64,000 nt of DNA from DRKI01 sp011051875. GTDB taxonomy: Bacteria > Desulfobacterota > Desulfobulbia > Desulfobulbales > Desulfobulbaceae. Positions 27,328-34,622 of the stretch are shown here, in pieces. The position numbers were made by a program, and so were the translations under genes. Location: assembly GCA_026990385.1 (NCBI GenBank), contig JALXDL010000110.1, forward strand, positions 37,663 to 101,662, in the 5' to 3' direction. Each line of letters opens with the position of its first letter. Position 1 is the stretch's first letter. The notes beneath the pieces are model-generated. The model searched no databases, had not been told where the DNA came from, and saw nothing but the letters and a program-made list of their open reading frames with translations.

Positions 27328-28938
27328 ATGATGCAGTTTCGTGATTTTTCAGACCTGCCCGCCTGCGGACGCCTGCGGGAGCTGGCCGCCGATCCTCCTG
27401 ACCTGACCCGGCCGGGATTCTTGTCACCGGAACGGATCCGGAGCTGTTGCATCTCTTCCTGCGGCTTTGATCTCCTCTATGCCACCCAGCGGGTGGATGA
27501 GCGGGTGCTCGATGGCCTGCAGGAGCTGGCCGACCAGGCAGGAATAATCGACGCCTTCCTGGCCATGAAGGCGGGTGCCGTTCTCAACCGGATCGAGGGC
27601 TGTGAGAGTGAAAACCGCCAAGTCCTGCACACGGCCAGCCGCGATGTCTTCTCCGATCCGCCCCTGGCCGAAGAGGCCTCGGCCAGGGCCCGGGAACAGC
27701 TCGAACGGCTGCGTACGTTTCTCGACGACCTCGACCAGGGGCGGATAACCAACCACCGGGGGGAATCCTTCCACACCATGATCCAGGTGGGTATCGGCGG
27801 CTCGGACCTGGGACCGCGCGCCCTCTACCTGGCTCTTGCCAGCCTGCGCCGGTCCGGCCGCAGGGCCTGTTTCATCGCCAATGTCGATCCCGATGACGCC
27901 GCCTCGGTCCTGGATGGCCTGGACCTGTCGCGGACCCTGGTCAACGTGGTTTCCAAGAGTGGCACCACCCTGGAGACCCGGACCAATGAACAGCTGGTCC
28001 GGGAGGCCCTGGTTCGTTCCGGGCTCGAACCATCCAGGCACCTGCTGGCCGTCACCGGCAAGGGCAGCCCCATGGACGATCCGAGCCGGTATCGGGCCAC
28101 CTTCCACATGTTCGACTATATCGGCGGCCGTTACTCGGCCACCTCCATGGTCGGGGGTGTGACGCTCGGTTTCGCCCTGGGCTACGAAACCTTTGTCGAG
28201 CTGCTGCGCGGCGCCCATGCCATGGACGTGGCGGCCGAGGAGCGGGATATCCGCCGCAACATCCCGCTCATGATGGCCATGCTGGGCATCTGGAACCACA
28301 ACTTCCTTGGCATGCCCACGGTGGCGGTCCTGCCCTACAGCCAGGCCCTGGCCCGGTTCCCCGCCCACCTGCAGCAGTGCGACATGGAGAGCAACGGCAA
28401 GTCCATTACCAGGCAGGGGGCGCCGGTCCGCTGGCAGACCGGGCCGGTGGTCTGGGGCGAGCCGGGTACCAACGGCCAGCACGCCTTCTACCAGCTCCTG
28501 CACCAGGGAACCGAGATCGTGCCGGCCGAGTTCATCGGCCTGCGCAACTCCCAGTACGGGGTCGATCAGCTGGTGGCCGGAACCACCTCCCAGCAGAAGC
28601 TGGTGGCCAACATGCTGGCCCAGTCCCTGGCCCTGGCCATGGGCCGGCCGGACGACAATCCGGCCAGGCGTTTTGCCGGCAACCGGCCCAGCCTCCTGCT
28701 CCTGGCCGACCGCCTCACGGCCCGCACCATGGGCACGCTGCTGGCACTTTATGAGCACAAGATCGTTTTTCAGGGCTTTTGCTGGAATATCAATTCGTTT
28801 GATCAGGAAGGAGTGCAGCTCGGCAAGGTGCTGGCCGGACGTCTGCTCGAAACGATGGCTGCGGCGGAAGCTGGGGACGGCGGGGCTGAGGACGATTCTC
28901 CGGAATCAGCCATGCTGGTGGCCGCGGGGATGCTGTAG
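27328..28938 (+). CDS. pgi: Glucose-6-phosphate isomerase
   Basis: 536 residues. Phosphoglucose isomerase blocks: HTMIQVGIGGSDLGPRAL, VVSKSGTTLETRTNEQL (sugar-phosphate binding SGTT), GGRYSATSMVGG, MESNGKSITRQG and the catalytic His in GTNGQHAFYQLLHQGT. It interconverts glucose 6-phosphate and fructose 6-phosphate. The start (ATG 27328, GGAGGGAG upstream) may also be the next ATG 27331. Last gene of the rpe-pgi pair; no strong terminator follows. Confidence 0.97.
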   Translation: MMQFRDFSDLPACGRLRELAADPPDLTRPGFLSPERIRSCCISSCGFDLLYATQRVDERVLDGLQELADQAGIIDAFLAMKAGAVLNRIEGCESENRQVLHTASRDVFSDPPLAEEASARAREQLERLRTFLDDLDQGRITNHRGESFHTMIQVGIGGSDLGPRALYLALASLRRSGRRACFIANVDPDDAASVLDGLDLSRTLVNVVSKSGTTLETRTNEQLVREALVRSGLEPSRHLLAVTGKGSPMDDPSRYRATFHMFDYIGGRYSATSMVGGVTLGFALGYETFVELLRGAHAMDVAAEERDIRRNIPLMMAMLGIWNHNFLGMPTVAVLPYSQALARFPAHLQQCDMESNGKSITRQGAPVRWQTGPVVWGEPGTNGQHAFYQLLHQGTEIVPAEFIGLRNSQYGVDQLVAGTTSQQKLVANMLAQSLALAMGRPDDNPARRFAGNRPSLLLLADRLTARTMGTLLALYEHKIVFQGFCWNINSFDQEGVQLGKVLAGRLLETMAAAEAGDGGAEDDSPESAMLVAAGML

Positions 28939-29079
28939 TGCCTGGGCGGTGTCTGGCCGGGCCGGTGCAATACCGCCGCTTTCGGGACCCGATGCCTGCT
29001 GATTAGCGGCTGGCGGCAGGAGCGGCTGAACCGTGAGATACTATTATAATCCTCTATTGCCGGACAGTTGCATTTTTAG

Positions 29080-29108
29080 TTGACAAAGATATCAAGGAAG
29101 TTTATGCT
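29080..29108 (+). promoter_or_regulatory. Sigma-70 promoter of dsrABD
   Basis: Perfect -35 TTGACA (29080-29085), exactly 17 bases, -10 TATGCT (29103-29108). The predicted transcript start (about 29115) coincides with a hairpin at 29115-29130. Confidence 0.8.
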
Positions 29109-29114
29109 CGCTGA

Positions 29115-29130
29115 CTGAATGGGCATTCAG
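29115..29130 (+). promoter_or_regulatory. 5'-terminal stem-loop of dsrA mRNA
   Basis: CTGAAT-GGGC-ATTCAG hairpin at the expected 5' end, in a ~115-nt leader. It could protect the mRNA 5' end from decay, as known for other abundant mRNAs. Confidence 0.5.
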
Positions 29131-29229
29131 GGGTAGTGTGTAACCGGATGGTAGGAAATGAGCGCTTGCCCCTTCCTGTTGTACTGCTTAACTGGTTTTC
29201 ATAAACAACATTAGCGAGGAGGAACACAG

Positions 29230-30510
29230 ATGGCAAAGCATGATACGCCTTTGTTGGACGAGCTGGAAAAAGGCCCGTGGCCGAGTTTCGTCACTGACAT
29301 GAAGCGGCAGGCTGAAACCAAGCCCGAGTGCTGGGATATTCTCGGTCAGCTCGAGCTTTCATATGAAGACAAGATCACCCACTGGAAGCACGGCGGCATC
29401 GTCGGTGTCTTCGGGTACGGCGGCGGTATCGTTGGCCGTTACTCCGATGTTCCCGACCGGTTTCCGGGCGTGGAGCATTTCCATACCGTTCGTGTCAACC
29501 AGCCGTCCGGTCTCTACTACTCCACCGAGAACCTGCGTGGCCTGATGGACCTGTGGGAGAAGTACGGTTCCGGTATGACCAACATGCACGGTTCCACCGG
29601 TGACATGGTCCTGCTCGGCACCAGGACCGAGAACCTGGAGCCCCTGTTCTGGGACCTGACCCATGACCTGAAGCAGGACCTCGGCGGTTCCGGCTCCAAC
29701 CTGCGGACCCCCTCCTGCTGCCTCGGCGAGTCCCGCTGCCAGTGGGCCTGCTACGATACCCAGGAGATCTGTCATCAGCTGACCGTCCACTACCAGGATG
29801 AGATCCATCGCCCGGCATTCCCCTACAAGTTCAAGTTCAAGTTCTCCGGCTGCCCCAATGACTGTGTTGCAGCCATTGCCCGTTCCGACTTTGCCGTCAT
29901 CGGTACCTGGAAAGACGAGATCCAGATCGACCAGGCCATGGTCAAGGAGTACATGGCCGGCAATATCCCGTCCAACGCCGGTGCCCACTCCGGCCGTGAC
30001 TGGGGTCCGTTCGACATCCAGAAGGAGGTCATCGACCTCTGCCCGACAGAGTGCATGTGGATGGAAGGTGATGAGCTGAAGATCGACAACGCCGAGTGCA
30101 CCCGCTGCATGCACTGCATTAACGTCATGCCGCGCGCCCTGGCTCCCGGCAAGGAGAGAGGCGCCACCATCTGCATCGGCGCCAAGGCCCCGATCCTGGA
30201 CGGCGCCCAGTTCGCCACCATGATCATCCCCTTCATCGAAATCTCTGCCGAGAACGAGTTCGAGAACGTCATCGACGTCATCGAGAAGATCTGGGACTGG
30301 TGGATGGAGGTTGGCAAGAACCGCGAGCGTGTCGGCGAGACCATGCAGCGTGTCGGCCTGCCCACCTTCCTGAGCGTCATGGAGGTCGATCCCATGCCGC
30401 AGCATGTGAAGGAGCCGCGTTCTAACCCGTATGTCTTCTGGAAGGAAGAGGAAGTTCCCGGCGGATGGGAGCGTGATATCGTCGAGTTCAGGAAACGTCA
30501 CGCTGCCTGA
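29230..30510 (+). CDS. dsrA: Dissimilatory sulfite reductase, alpha subunit
   Basis: 426 residues, full length for DsrA. AGGAGGAA ribosome-binding site. Sirohaem/[4Fe-4S] cysteines are in TPSCCLGESRC (163-170) and FSGCPNDC (208-212). An inserted ferredoxin domain holds CPTEC and CTRCMHC (about 275-300). With DsrB it forms the alpha2beta2 cytoplasmic enzyme that reduces sulfite, the last step of sulfate respiration, passing sulfur to DsrC. First gene of dsrABD, with a strong promoter 120 bases upstream. Codon use is very biased to C-ending codons, consistent with high expression. Confidence 0.99.
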   Translation: MAKHDTPLLDELEKGPWPSFVTDMKRQAETKPECWDILGQLELSYEDKITHWKHGGIVGVFGYGGGIVGRYSDVPDRFPGVEHFHTVRVNQPSGLYYSTENLRGLMDLWEKYGSGMTNMHGSTGDMVLLGTRTENLEPLFWDLTHDLKQDLGGSGSNLRTPSCCLGESRCQWACYDTQEICHQLTVHYQDEIHRPAFPYKFKFKFSGCPNDCVAAIARSDFAVIGTWKDEIQIDQAMVKEYMAGNIPSNAGAHSGRDWGPFDIQKEVIDLCPTECMWMEGDELKIDNAECTRCMHCINVMPRALAPGKERGATICIGAKAPILDGAQFATMIIPFIEISAENEFENVIDVIEKIWDWWMEVGKNRERVGETMQRVGLPTFLSVMEVDPMPQHVKEPRSNPYVFWKEEEVPGGWERDIVEFRKRHAA

Positions 30511-30560
30511 TTGCTTGATGGCCAAATACCTTTAACCGATTTTTACAAGGAGAATATATT

Positions 30561-31700
30561 ATGGGTTACGATCCGAATAATCCGATGGAAGGCCGGATTA
30601 CAGACCTCGGTCCGCATAAGTACGACACCATGCTGCCCCCGATCATCAAGAACAACAAGGGCAAATGGCTGTACCACGAGATTCCGGAACCCGGAGTCCT
30701 GATCCACACCTCGTCCACCGGCGACAAGTGCTACACCGTCCGCGTGGGATCTCCGCGCCTGATCTCCATCGAGCATATCCGCGAGATCTGTGACATCGCC
30801 GACAAGTACTGCGGGGGCTACCTGCGCTTCACCACCCGGAACAACATCGAGTTCATGTGTGATTCCGAGGACACGATGCGGGCCCTGATCGAGGATCTCA
30901 AGGGCCGTGGCAACAAGTTCCCCATCGGCGGCACCGGCGCCTGTGTGACCAACATCGTTCACACCCAGGGCTGGGTCCACTGCCACACCCCGGCCACCGA
31001 CGCATCCGGTCCGGTCAAGGCGGTCATGGACGAGCTGTTCGAGTACTTCGGCTCCATGAAGCTGCCGGCCCAGGTCCGTATCGCCCTGGCCTGCTGCCTC
31101 AACATGTGCGGTGCCGTCCATGCATCCGATATCGCCCTGCTCGGTGTCCACCGTAAGCCGCCGATGATCGACCATGAGCGCATCACCGGTGTCTGCGAGA
31201 TCCCGCTGGCCATCGCCGCCTGTCCGCTGGGTGCGGTCAAGCCGGCCAAGGCCGAGGTCAACGGCGAAGAGGTCAAGACCGTCAAGGTCAACGCCGAGCG
31301 CTGCATGTTCTGCGGTAACTGCTACACCATGTGCCCGGCCATGCCGCTGGCCGACCCCGAAGGTGACGGTATCGCCATCCTGGTGGGCGGCAAGGTATCC
31401 AATGCCAAGTCCGCACCCAAGTTCTCCAAGCTGGTTATTCCGTTCCTGCCCAACAATCCGCCGCGCTGGCCCGAGGTGACGGATGCGGTCAAGAACATCC
31501 TCGAGACCTATGCCAAGGACGCCCGCAAGTACGAGCGTGTCGGCGAGTGGGCGGAGCGCATCGGCTGGGAGAAGTTCTTTGAGAAGTGTGGTATCCCGTT
31601 TACCGAGAAGTCCATCGACGACTATCGTCTGGCCTACGATACGTGGCGGACCACGGCACAGTTCAAGTACACCAGCGCAACCGATTCATACACCAAGTAA
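30561..31700 (+). CDS. dsrB: Dissimilatory sulfite reductase, beta subunit
   Basis: 379 residues, full length. Preceded by AAGGAGAAT, 50 nt after dsrA. Cofactor-binding blocks GTGACVTNIVHTQGWVHC and CCLNMCGAVHASD, and a ferredoxin part with CMFCGNCYTMCP (about 250-261). It binds the catalytic sirohaem together with DsrA. A strong stem-loop (31712-31738) follows in the gap before dsrD and may set the mRNA ratio. Confidence 0.99.
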   Translation: MGYDPNNPMEGRITDLGPHKYDTMLPPIIKNNKGKWLYHEIPEPGVLIHTSSTGDKCYTVRVGSPRLISIEHIREICDIADKYCGGYLRFTTRNNIEFMCDSEDTMRALIEDLKGRGNKFPIGGTGACVTNIVHTQGWVHCHTPATDASGPVKAVMDELFEYFGSMKLPAQVRIALACCLNMCGAVHASDIALLGVHRKPPMIDHERITGVCEIPLAIAACPLGAVKPAKAEVNGEEVKTVKVNAERCMFCGNCYTMCPAMPLADPEGDGIAILVGGKVSNAKSAPKFSKLVIPFLPNNPPRWPEVTDAVKNILETYAKDARKYERVGEWAERIGWEKFFEKCGIPFTEKSIDDYRLAYDTWRTTAQFKYTSATDSYTK

Positions 31701-31711
31701 TGATGTCCCGG

Positions 31712-31738
31712 ATCCCGGCTCCATCCCGGAGCCGGGAT
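31712..31738 (+). promoter_or_regulatory. Intercistronic stem-loop dsrB-dsrD
   Basis: Perfect 11-bp stem ATCCCGGCTCC (31712-31722) with GGAGCCGGGAT (31728-31738), loop of five. No T-run follows, so it is more likely a processing or stabilising structure than a full terminator. Confidence 0.6.
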
Positions 31739-31871
31739 TCTGTTCCGGGATTTCGCAAACCAGCATGGCTGGACCAGGAATGGGCCGCAGCCACAACAAC
31801 AATGAAAACCTGCATGAACGGGAAGTACATCCATTTCAGGCGGTTTTCATAGAGACAACAGGAGTACCACC

Positions 31872-32117
31872 ATGGCTCTGAGTAAGGAAGAACTGAAGGC
31901 TGCAATGATCGAAAAGGCCAAGAAGGCCCCGAAACCTCAGCTGTACGTCAAGGATTTCTACAAGTGCGATCCCGATGCCAAGCCGCGGGTGATCAAGAAT
32001 CTCGCCAATGAGCTGGTCAGGGAGGGGGAGCTGATGTTCTGGTCTTCCGGTTCCACCACCATGTATGCCCGTCCCGATCGCATCAAGGACGAAGAGGGCG
32101 ACAAGGGTGTAAACTAA
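31872..32117 (+). CDS. dsrD: Dissimilatory sulfite reductase-associated protein DsrD
   Basis: 81 residues, a winged-helix-like small protein: MALSKEELKAAMIEKAKKA at the start, then LYVKDFYKCDPDAKPRVIKN, and a wing near ELMFWSSGSTTMYARP. DsrD is conserved next to dsrAB in sulfate reducers, and published work describes it as an allosteric activator of DsrAB. The 170-nt gap to dsrB contains a strong hairpin; an intrinsic terminator follows at 32142. Confidence 0.97.
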   Translation: MALSKEELKAAMIEKAKKAPKPQLYVKDFYKCDPDAKPRVIKNLANELVREGELMFWSSGSTTMYARPDRIKDEEGDKGVN

Positions 32118-32141
32118 TTATCCCGCTTTTTTCGGTCACCG

Positions 32142-32170
32142 AGCAGAGGCCCAGTGTCTCTGCTTTTTTT
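32142..32170 (+). terminator. Intrinsic terminator of dsrABD
   Basis: AGCAGAG (32142-32148) pairs with CTCTGCT (32158-32164), followed directly by a run of T. It ends the dsrABD transcript; the next gene starts 25-30 bases on. Confidence 0.85.
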
Positions 32171-32194
32171 TATTGGTACCTCCCCCGACGGGCA

Positions 32195-32962
32195 GTGCCA
32201 TTGAAGATCCTTCATTATCGCAGGGTTGACTCCACAAACACCGTGGCCCTTGATCTTGCCGGCCGGGCGACCAGCCGGGATCCTTTCCTGGTTCGGGCCG
32301 ATCAGCAGAGCGGCGGCCGCGGGCAGCACGGCCGTTTTTTTGCCTCCCCTGCCGGTGGTCTCTACTGCTCCCTTGTGCTTTTTCCGCACCTGGATCCGGA
32401 GCGGCTGTCCATGGTGACCCTGGCCGCAGGCGTGGGATGCTGCCGGGCCATGGAAGATGCAGCCTCCGTCTCTCCCCGTCTCAAATGGCCCAACGACCTG
32501 TACCTGTCAGGCCGGAAGCTGGCCGGTATACTGACCGAGACCGGCGCTTTCAGCGGTACCGGAATTGTGCCGCCGGTGGTCATCGGCATCGGCATGAATG
32601 TCAACACCCCTGCCACCGACCTGCCGACCGGGCCGGCAGTATCCGCTGTTTCGCTTTTCGAGGTGACCGGCCGTTGTTTTGACCTTGACCTGGTGCTGGA
32701 TCTCGTGGTCCGGAGGGTCGAGGAGGCAGTGCGCCTTCTTGAGAAAACACCTGGCACCCTGCTTGCCCGATGGCGGCAGCGGGATTATCTTGTCGGCAGG
32801 CATGTGGAGCTGATTCTGCCCGGCCGGCGCGTCCGGGGACAGGCCCTTGGCCTGGCTGCCGACGGCCGTTACCGTCTCCTTGACGATGAGGGGTGCGAGC
32901 ATCGCATCCTGGCCGGCAGCCTTCGCCCTGTTTCCCGGACAGGGGACGGTACCGGGCCGTGA
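32195..32962 (+). CDS. birA: Biotin-[acetyl-CoA-carboxylase] ligase
   Basis: 255 residues, probable GTG start at 32195 (TTG 32201 also possible). The catalytic domain has VDSTNTVA, QSGGRGQHGRFF (biotinyl-AMP binding), KWPNDLYLSGRKLAGIL and GIGMNVN, then an SH3-like C-terminal domain. No N-terminal helix-turn-helix, so it is a single-function ligase rather than the E. coli-type repressor. It attaches biotin to carboxylase carrier proteins. It starts just after the dsr terminator. Confidence 0.95.
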   Translation: MPLKILHYRRVDSTNTVALDLAGRATSRDPFLVRADQQSGGRGQHGRFFASPAGGLYCSLVLFPHLDPERLSMVTLAAGVGCCRAMEDAASVSPRLKWPNDLYLSGRKLAGILTETGAFSGTGIVPPVVIGIGMNVNTPATDLPTGPAVSAVSLFEVTGRCFDLDLVLDLVVRRVEEAVRLLEKTPGTLLARWRQRDYLVGRHVELILPGRRVRGQALGLAADGRYRLLDDEGCEHRILAGSLRPVSRTGDGTGP

Positions 32963-33150
32963 GTTCCGGCCGCGGCGGGAGGGTGGTTGTTGCCCCGGCC
33001 TGGATATATAGGCCCACGTTACAGGCTGTTGCTCCAGTCCGCGTGACATCAAGGCCTGCCTGGATGATCTGCTGTTTCGGAAATGATCACAGGGCATATA
33101 GCTCCTTGTGGCGCCAGGGGAAGGATTGTTATCAACATGCAGGAGGAGGC

Positions 33151-34122
33151 ATGACCGTAGCATTGGCCAAGGATGTGCTCACCGTGGAGGCCGAGGCGGT
33201 TCTCGCGGTGCGGGATCGGCTCGGACCTGAGTTTGAACAGGCCGTTGATCTGATCATGGCCTGTCCGAGCCGGCTGATCATCACCGGTATCGGTAAGTCA
33301 GGCCTGGTGGGCCAGAAGATCTCGGCCACTCTCAATTCCACCGGGACGCCCTCGTTCTTTCTTCACCCGGTGGAGGCCATGCACGGAGATCTCGGCATGG
33401 TTGCCCCCACCGATGTGGTGCTGGCCATCTCCTATTCCGGCGAGACCTCGGAGCTCAACAGCCTGCTGGCCAGCCTGCGTGAACGGAATGTTCGGATCAT
33501 CGCCATGACCGGGAGTGCCAAGTCGACCCTGGCCGGGTTCGCCGCTGTCACCCTGGATGTGGCCGTACCCCGTGAGGCCTGTCCCCTGGGATTGGTACCC
33601 ACATCGAGCACCACCGCCACCCTGGCCCTGGGCGATGCCCTGGCCGTGGCCCTGCTCAAACGCAAGCAGTTCCGGGCCGAGGACTTCCGGCGCAATCATC
33701 CGGGCGGCAGCCTGGGGGAACGGCTGAAGGTCGCGGTACGGGAGGTGATGCTGGCCGGGTCCGCCGTGCCCCGGGTCGACGAGGCAGTGCCCCTTGCCGA
33801 GGCCATCAGCGAACTGAACAGGAAAAATCTGGGTGCGGTCATGGTCTGTGACGCCGAAGGGGTGTTGCGCGGAATCCTTACCGATGGCGATATCCGGCGC
33901 CTGCTCAGCCGGGGAACCACCCTTGACGGCCTGACCCTGGCCGAATGCATGACCCGCAACCCGGTGACCATTGCCAGCGATCTCATGGCCGCTGATGCCC
34001 TGAGCATCATGCAGAGCCGGGAGATAACCGTTCTGGCCGTGGTTGATCACGGTTTCAGGCTGGTCGGCGTCCTGCACCTGCATGACCTGCTGGGCAAGGG
34101 TGAGTTCAGGTTCCTGATATAA
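33151..34122 (+). CDS. kdsD: Arabinose-5-phosphate isomerase (KdsD/KpsF family)
   Basis: 323 residues from ATG 33151, behind AGGAGGAGG. An SIS domain (about 30-170: TGIGKSGLVGQKISATLNSTG, SYSGETSELN, PTSSTTATLALGDALA) and two CBS domains (about 200-320: VMVCDAEGVLRGILTDGDIRR, MTRNPVTI). It makes arabinose 5-phosphate, precursor of Kdo in lipopolysaccharide, and so implies an outer membrane. Other kds genes are not in the window. Confidence 0.95.
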   Translation: MTVALAKDVLTVEAEAVLAVRDRLGPEFEQAVDLIMACPSRLIITGIGKSGLVGQKISATLNSTGTPSFFLHPVEAMHGDLGMVAPTDVVLAISYSGETSELNSLLASLRERNVRIIAMTGSAKSTLAGFAAVTLDVAVPREACPLGLVPTSSTTATLALGDALAVALLKRKQFRAEDFRRNHPGGSLGERLKVAVREVMLAGSAVPRVDEAVPLAEAISELNRKNLGAVMVCDAEGVLRGILTDGDIRRLLSRGTTLDGLTLAECMTRNPVTIASDLMAADALSIMQSREITVLAVVDHGFRLVGVLHLHDLLGKGEFRFLI

Positions 34123-34143
34123 GCTGCAGACGGAGGTCGGAGG

Positions 34144-34374
34144 ATGTGCCAGATCAGTGCGATAATGGAAGAGGATGGCCGCGAAGAGATCATAATGGAA
34201 GGAGTCACGGCCCTGGATGTGACCGCCGGGGGCATCCTGTTGACCACCTTTTTTGAAGAACCGAAACTGGTGCCGGGGGCAGTGATCCGAAGGATTGATT
34301 TCCTGGGCGGCCGCCTGATCCTCGCCAGGAGCGCCGGCACAGAAGGAGAGCAGGGCAATGGCTCAGATGAGTGA
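34144..34374 (+). CDS. cooT: CooT family nickel-binding protein
   Basis: 76 residues. MCQISAIMEEDGREEIIMEGVT, followed by FFEEPKLVPGAVIRRIDFL, is the CooT pattern; Cys2 is the known nickel ligand in this family (about 65 residues, dimer). In Rhodospirillum CooT helps load nickel into CO dehydrogenase; in sulfate reducers its client is not settled. The C-terminus is about ten residues longer than usual and overlaps the next gene, which encodes a His-rich protein, by 17 nt. ATG follows GGAGG closely. Confidence 0.9.
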   Translation: MCQISAIMEEDGREEIIMEGVTALDVTAGGILLTTFFEEPKLVPGAVIRRIDFLGGRLILARSAGTEGEQGNGSDE

Positions 34375-34618
34375 ACTGGAAAAGCTGCGGGTCATGCTTC
34401 CCCACTGGATCGAGCACAACCGCGGCCATGGGGATGAGTTTGCACAGTGGGCCGAGCGGCTCGCCGTCTCTGACGCGGACATCGCACGCCTCCTGCAGGA
34501 TGCGGTCCGCTCACTGCAGGAGGCGCAGTCGTCCCTGGAAGAGGCCCTGGCCAGGGCCGGCGGTCCTCTCCAGGATCCGCACCACGGCCACCATGGGCAC
34601 CACGGCCATCATCACTGA
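34358..34618 (+). CDS. Small protein with His/Gly metal-binding tail
   Basis: 86 residues. A helical body (LPHWIEHNRGHGDEFAQWAE, and an amphipathic SLQEAQSSLEEALARAG) ends in DPHHGHHGHHGHHH, a typical nickel/zinc-binding tail like those of HypB or SlyD. It overlaps cooT by 17 nt and has AAGGAGAG upstream, so it is translated from the same message. I infer a nickel-storage or delivery partner of CooT. The exact family name is not known to me. Confidence 0.82.
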   Translation: MAQMSELEKLRVMLPHWIEHNRGHGDEFAQWAERLAVSDADIARLLQDAVRSLQEAQSSLEEALARAGGPLQDPHHGHHGHHGHHH

Positions 34619-34622
34619 CTGA

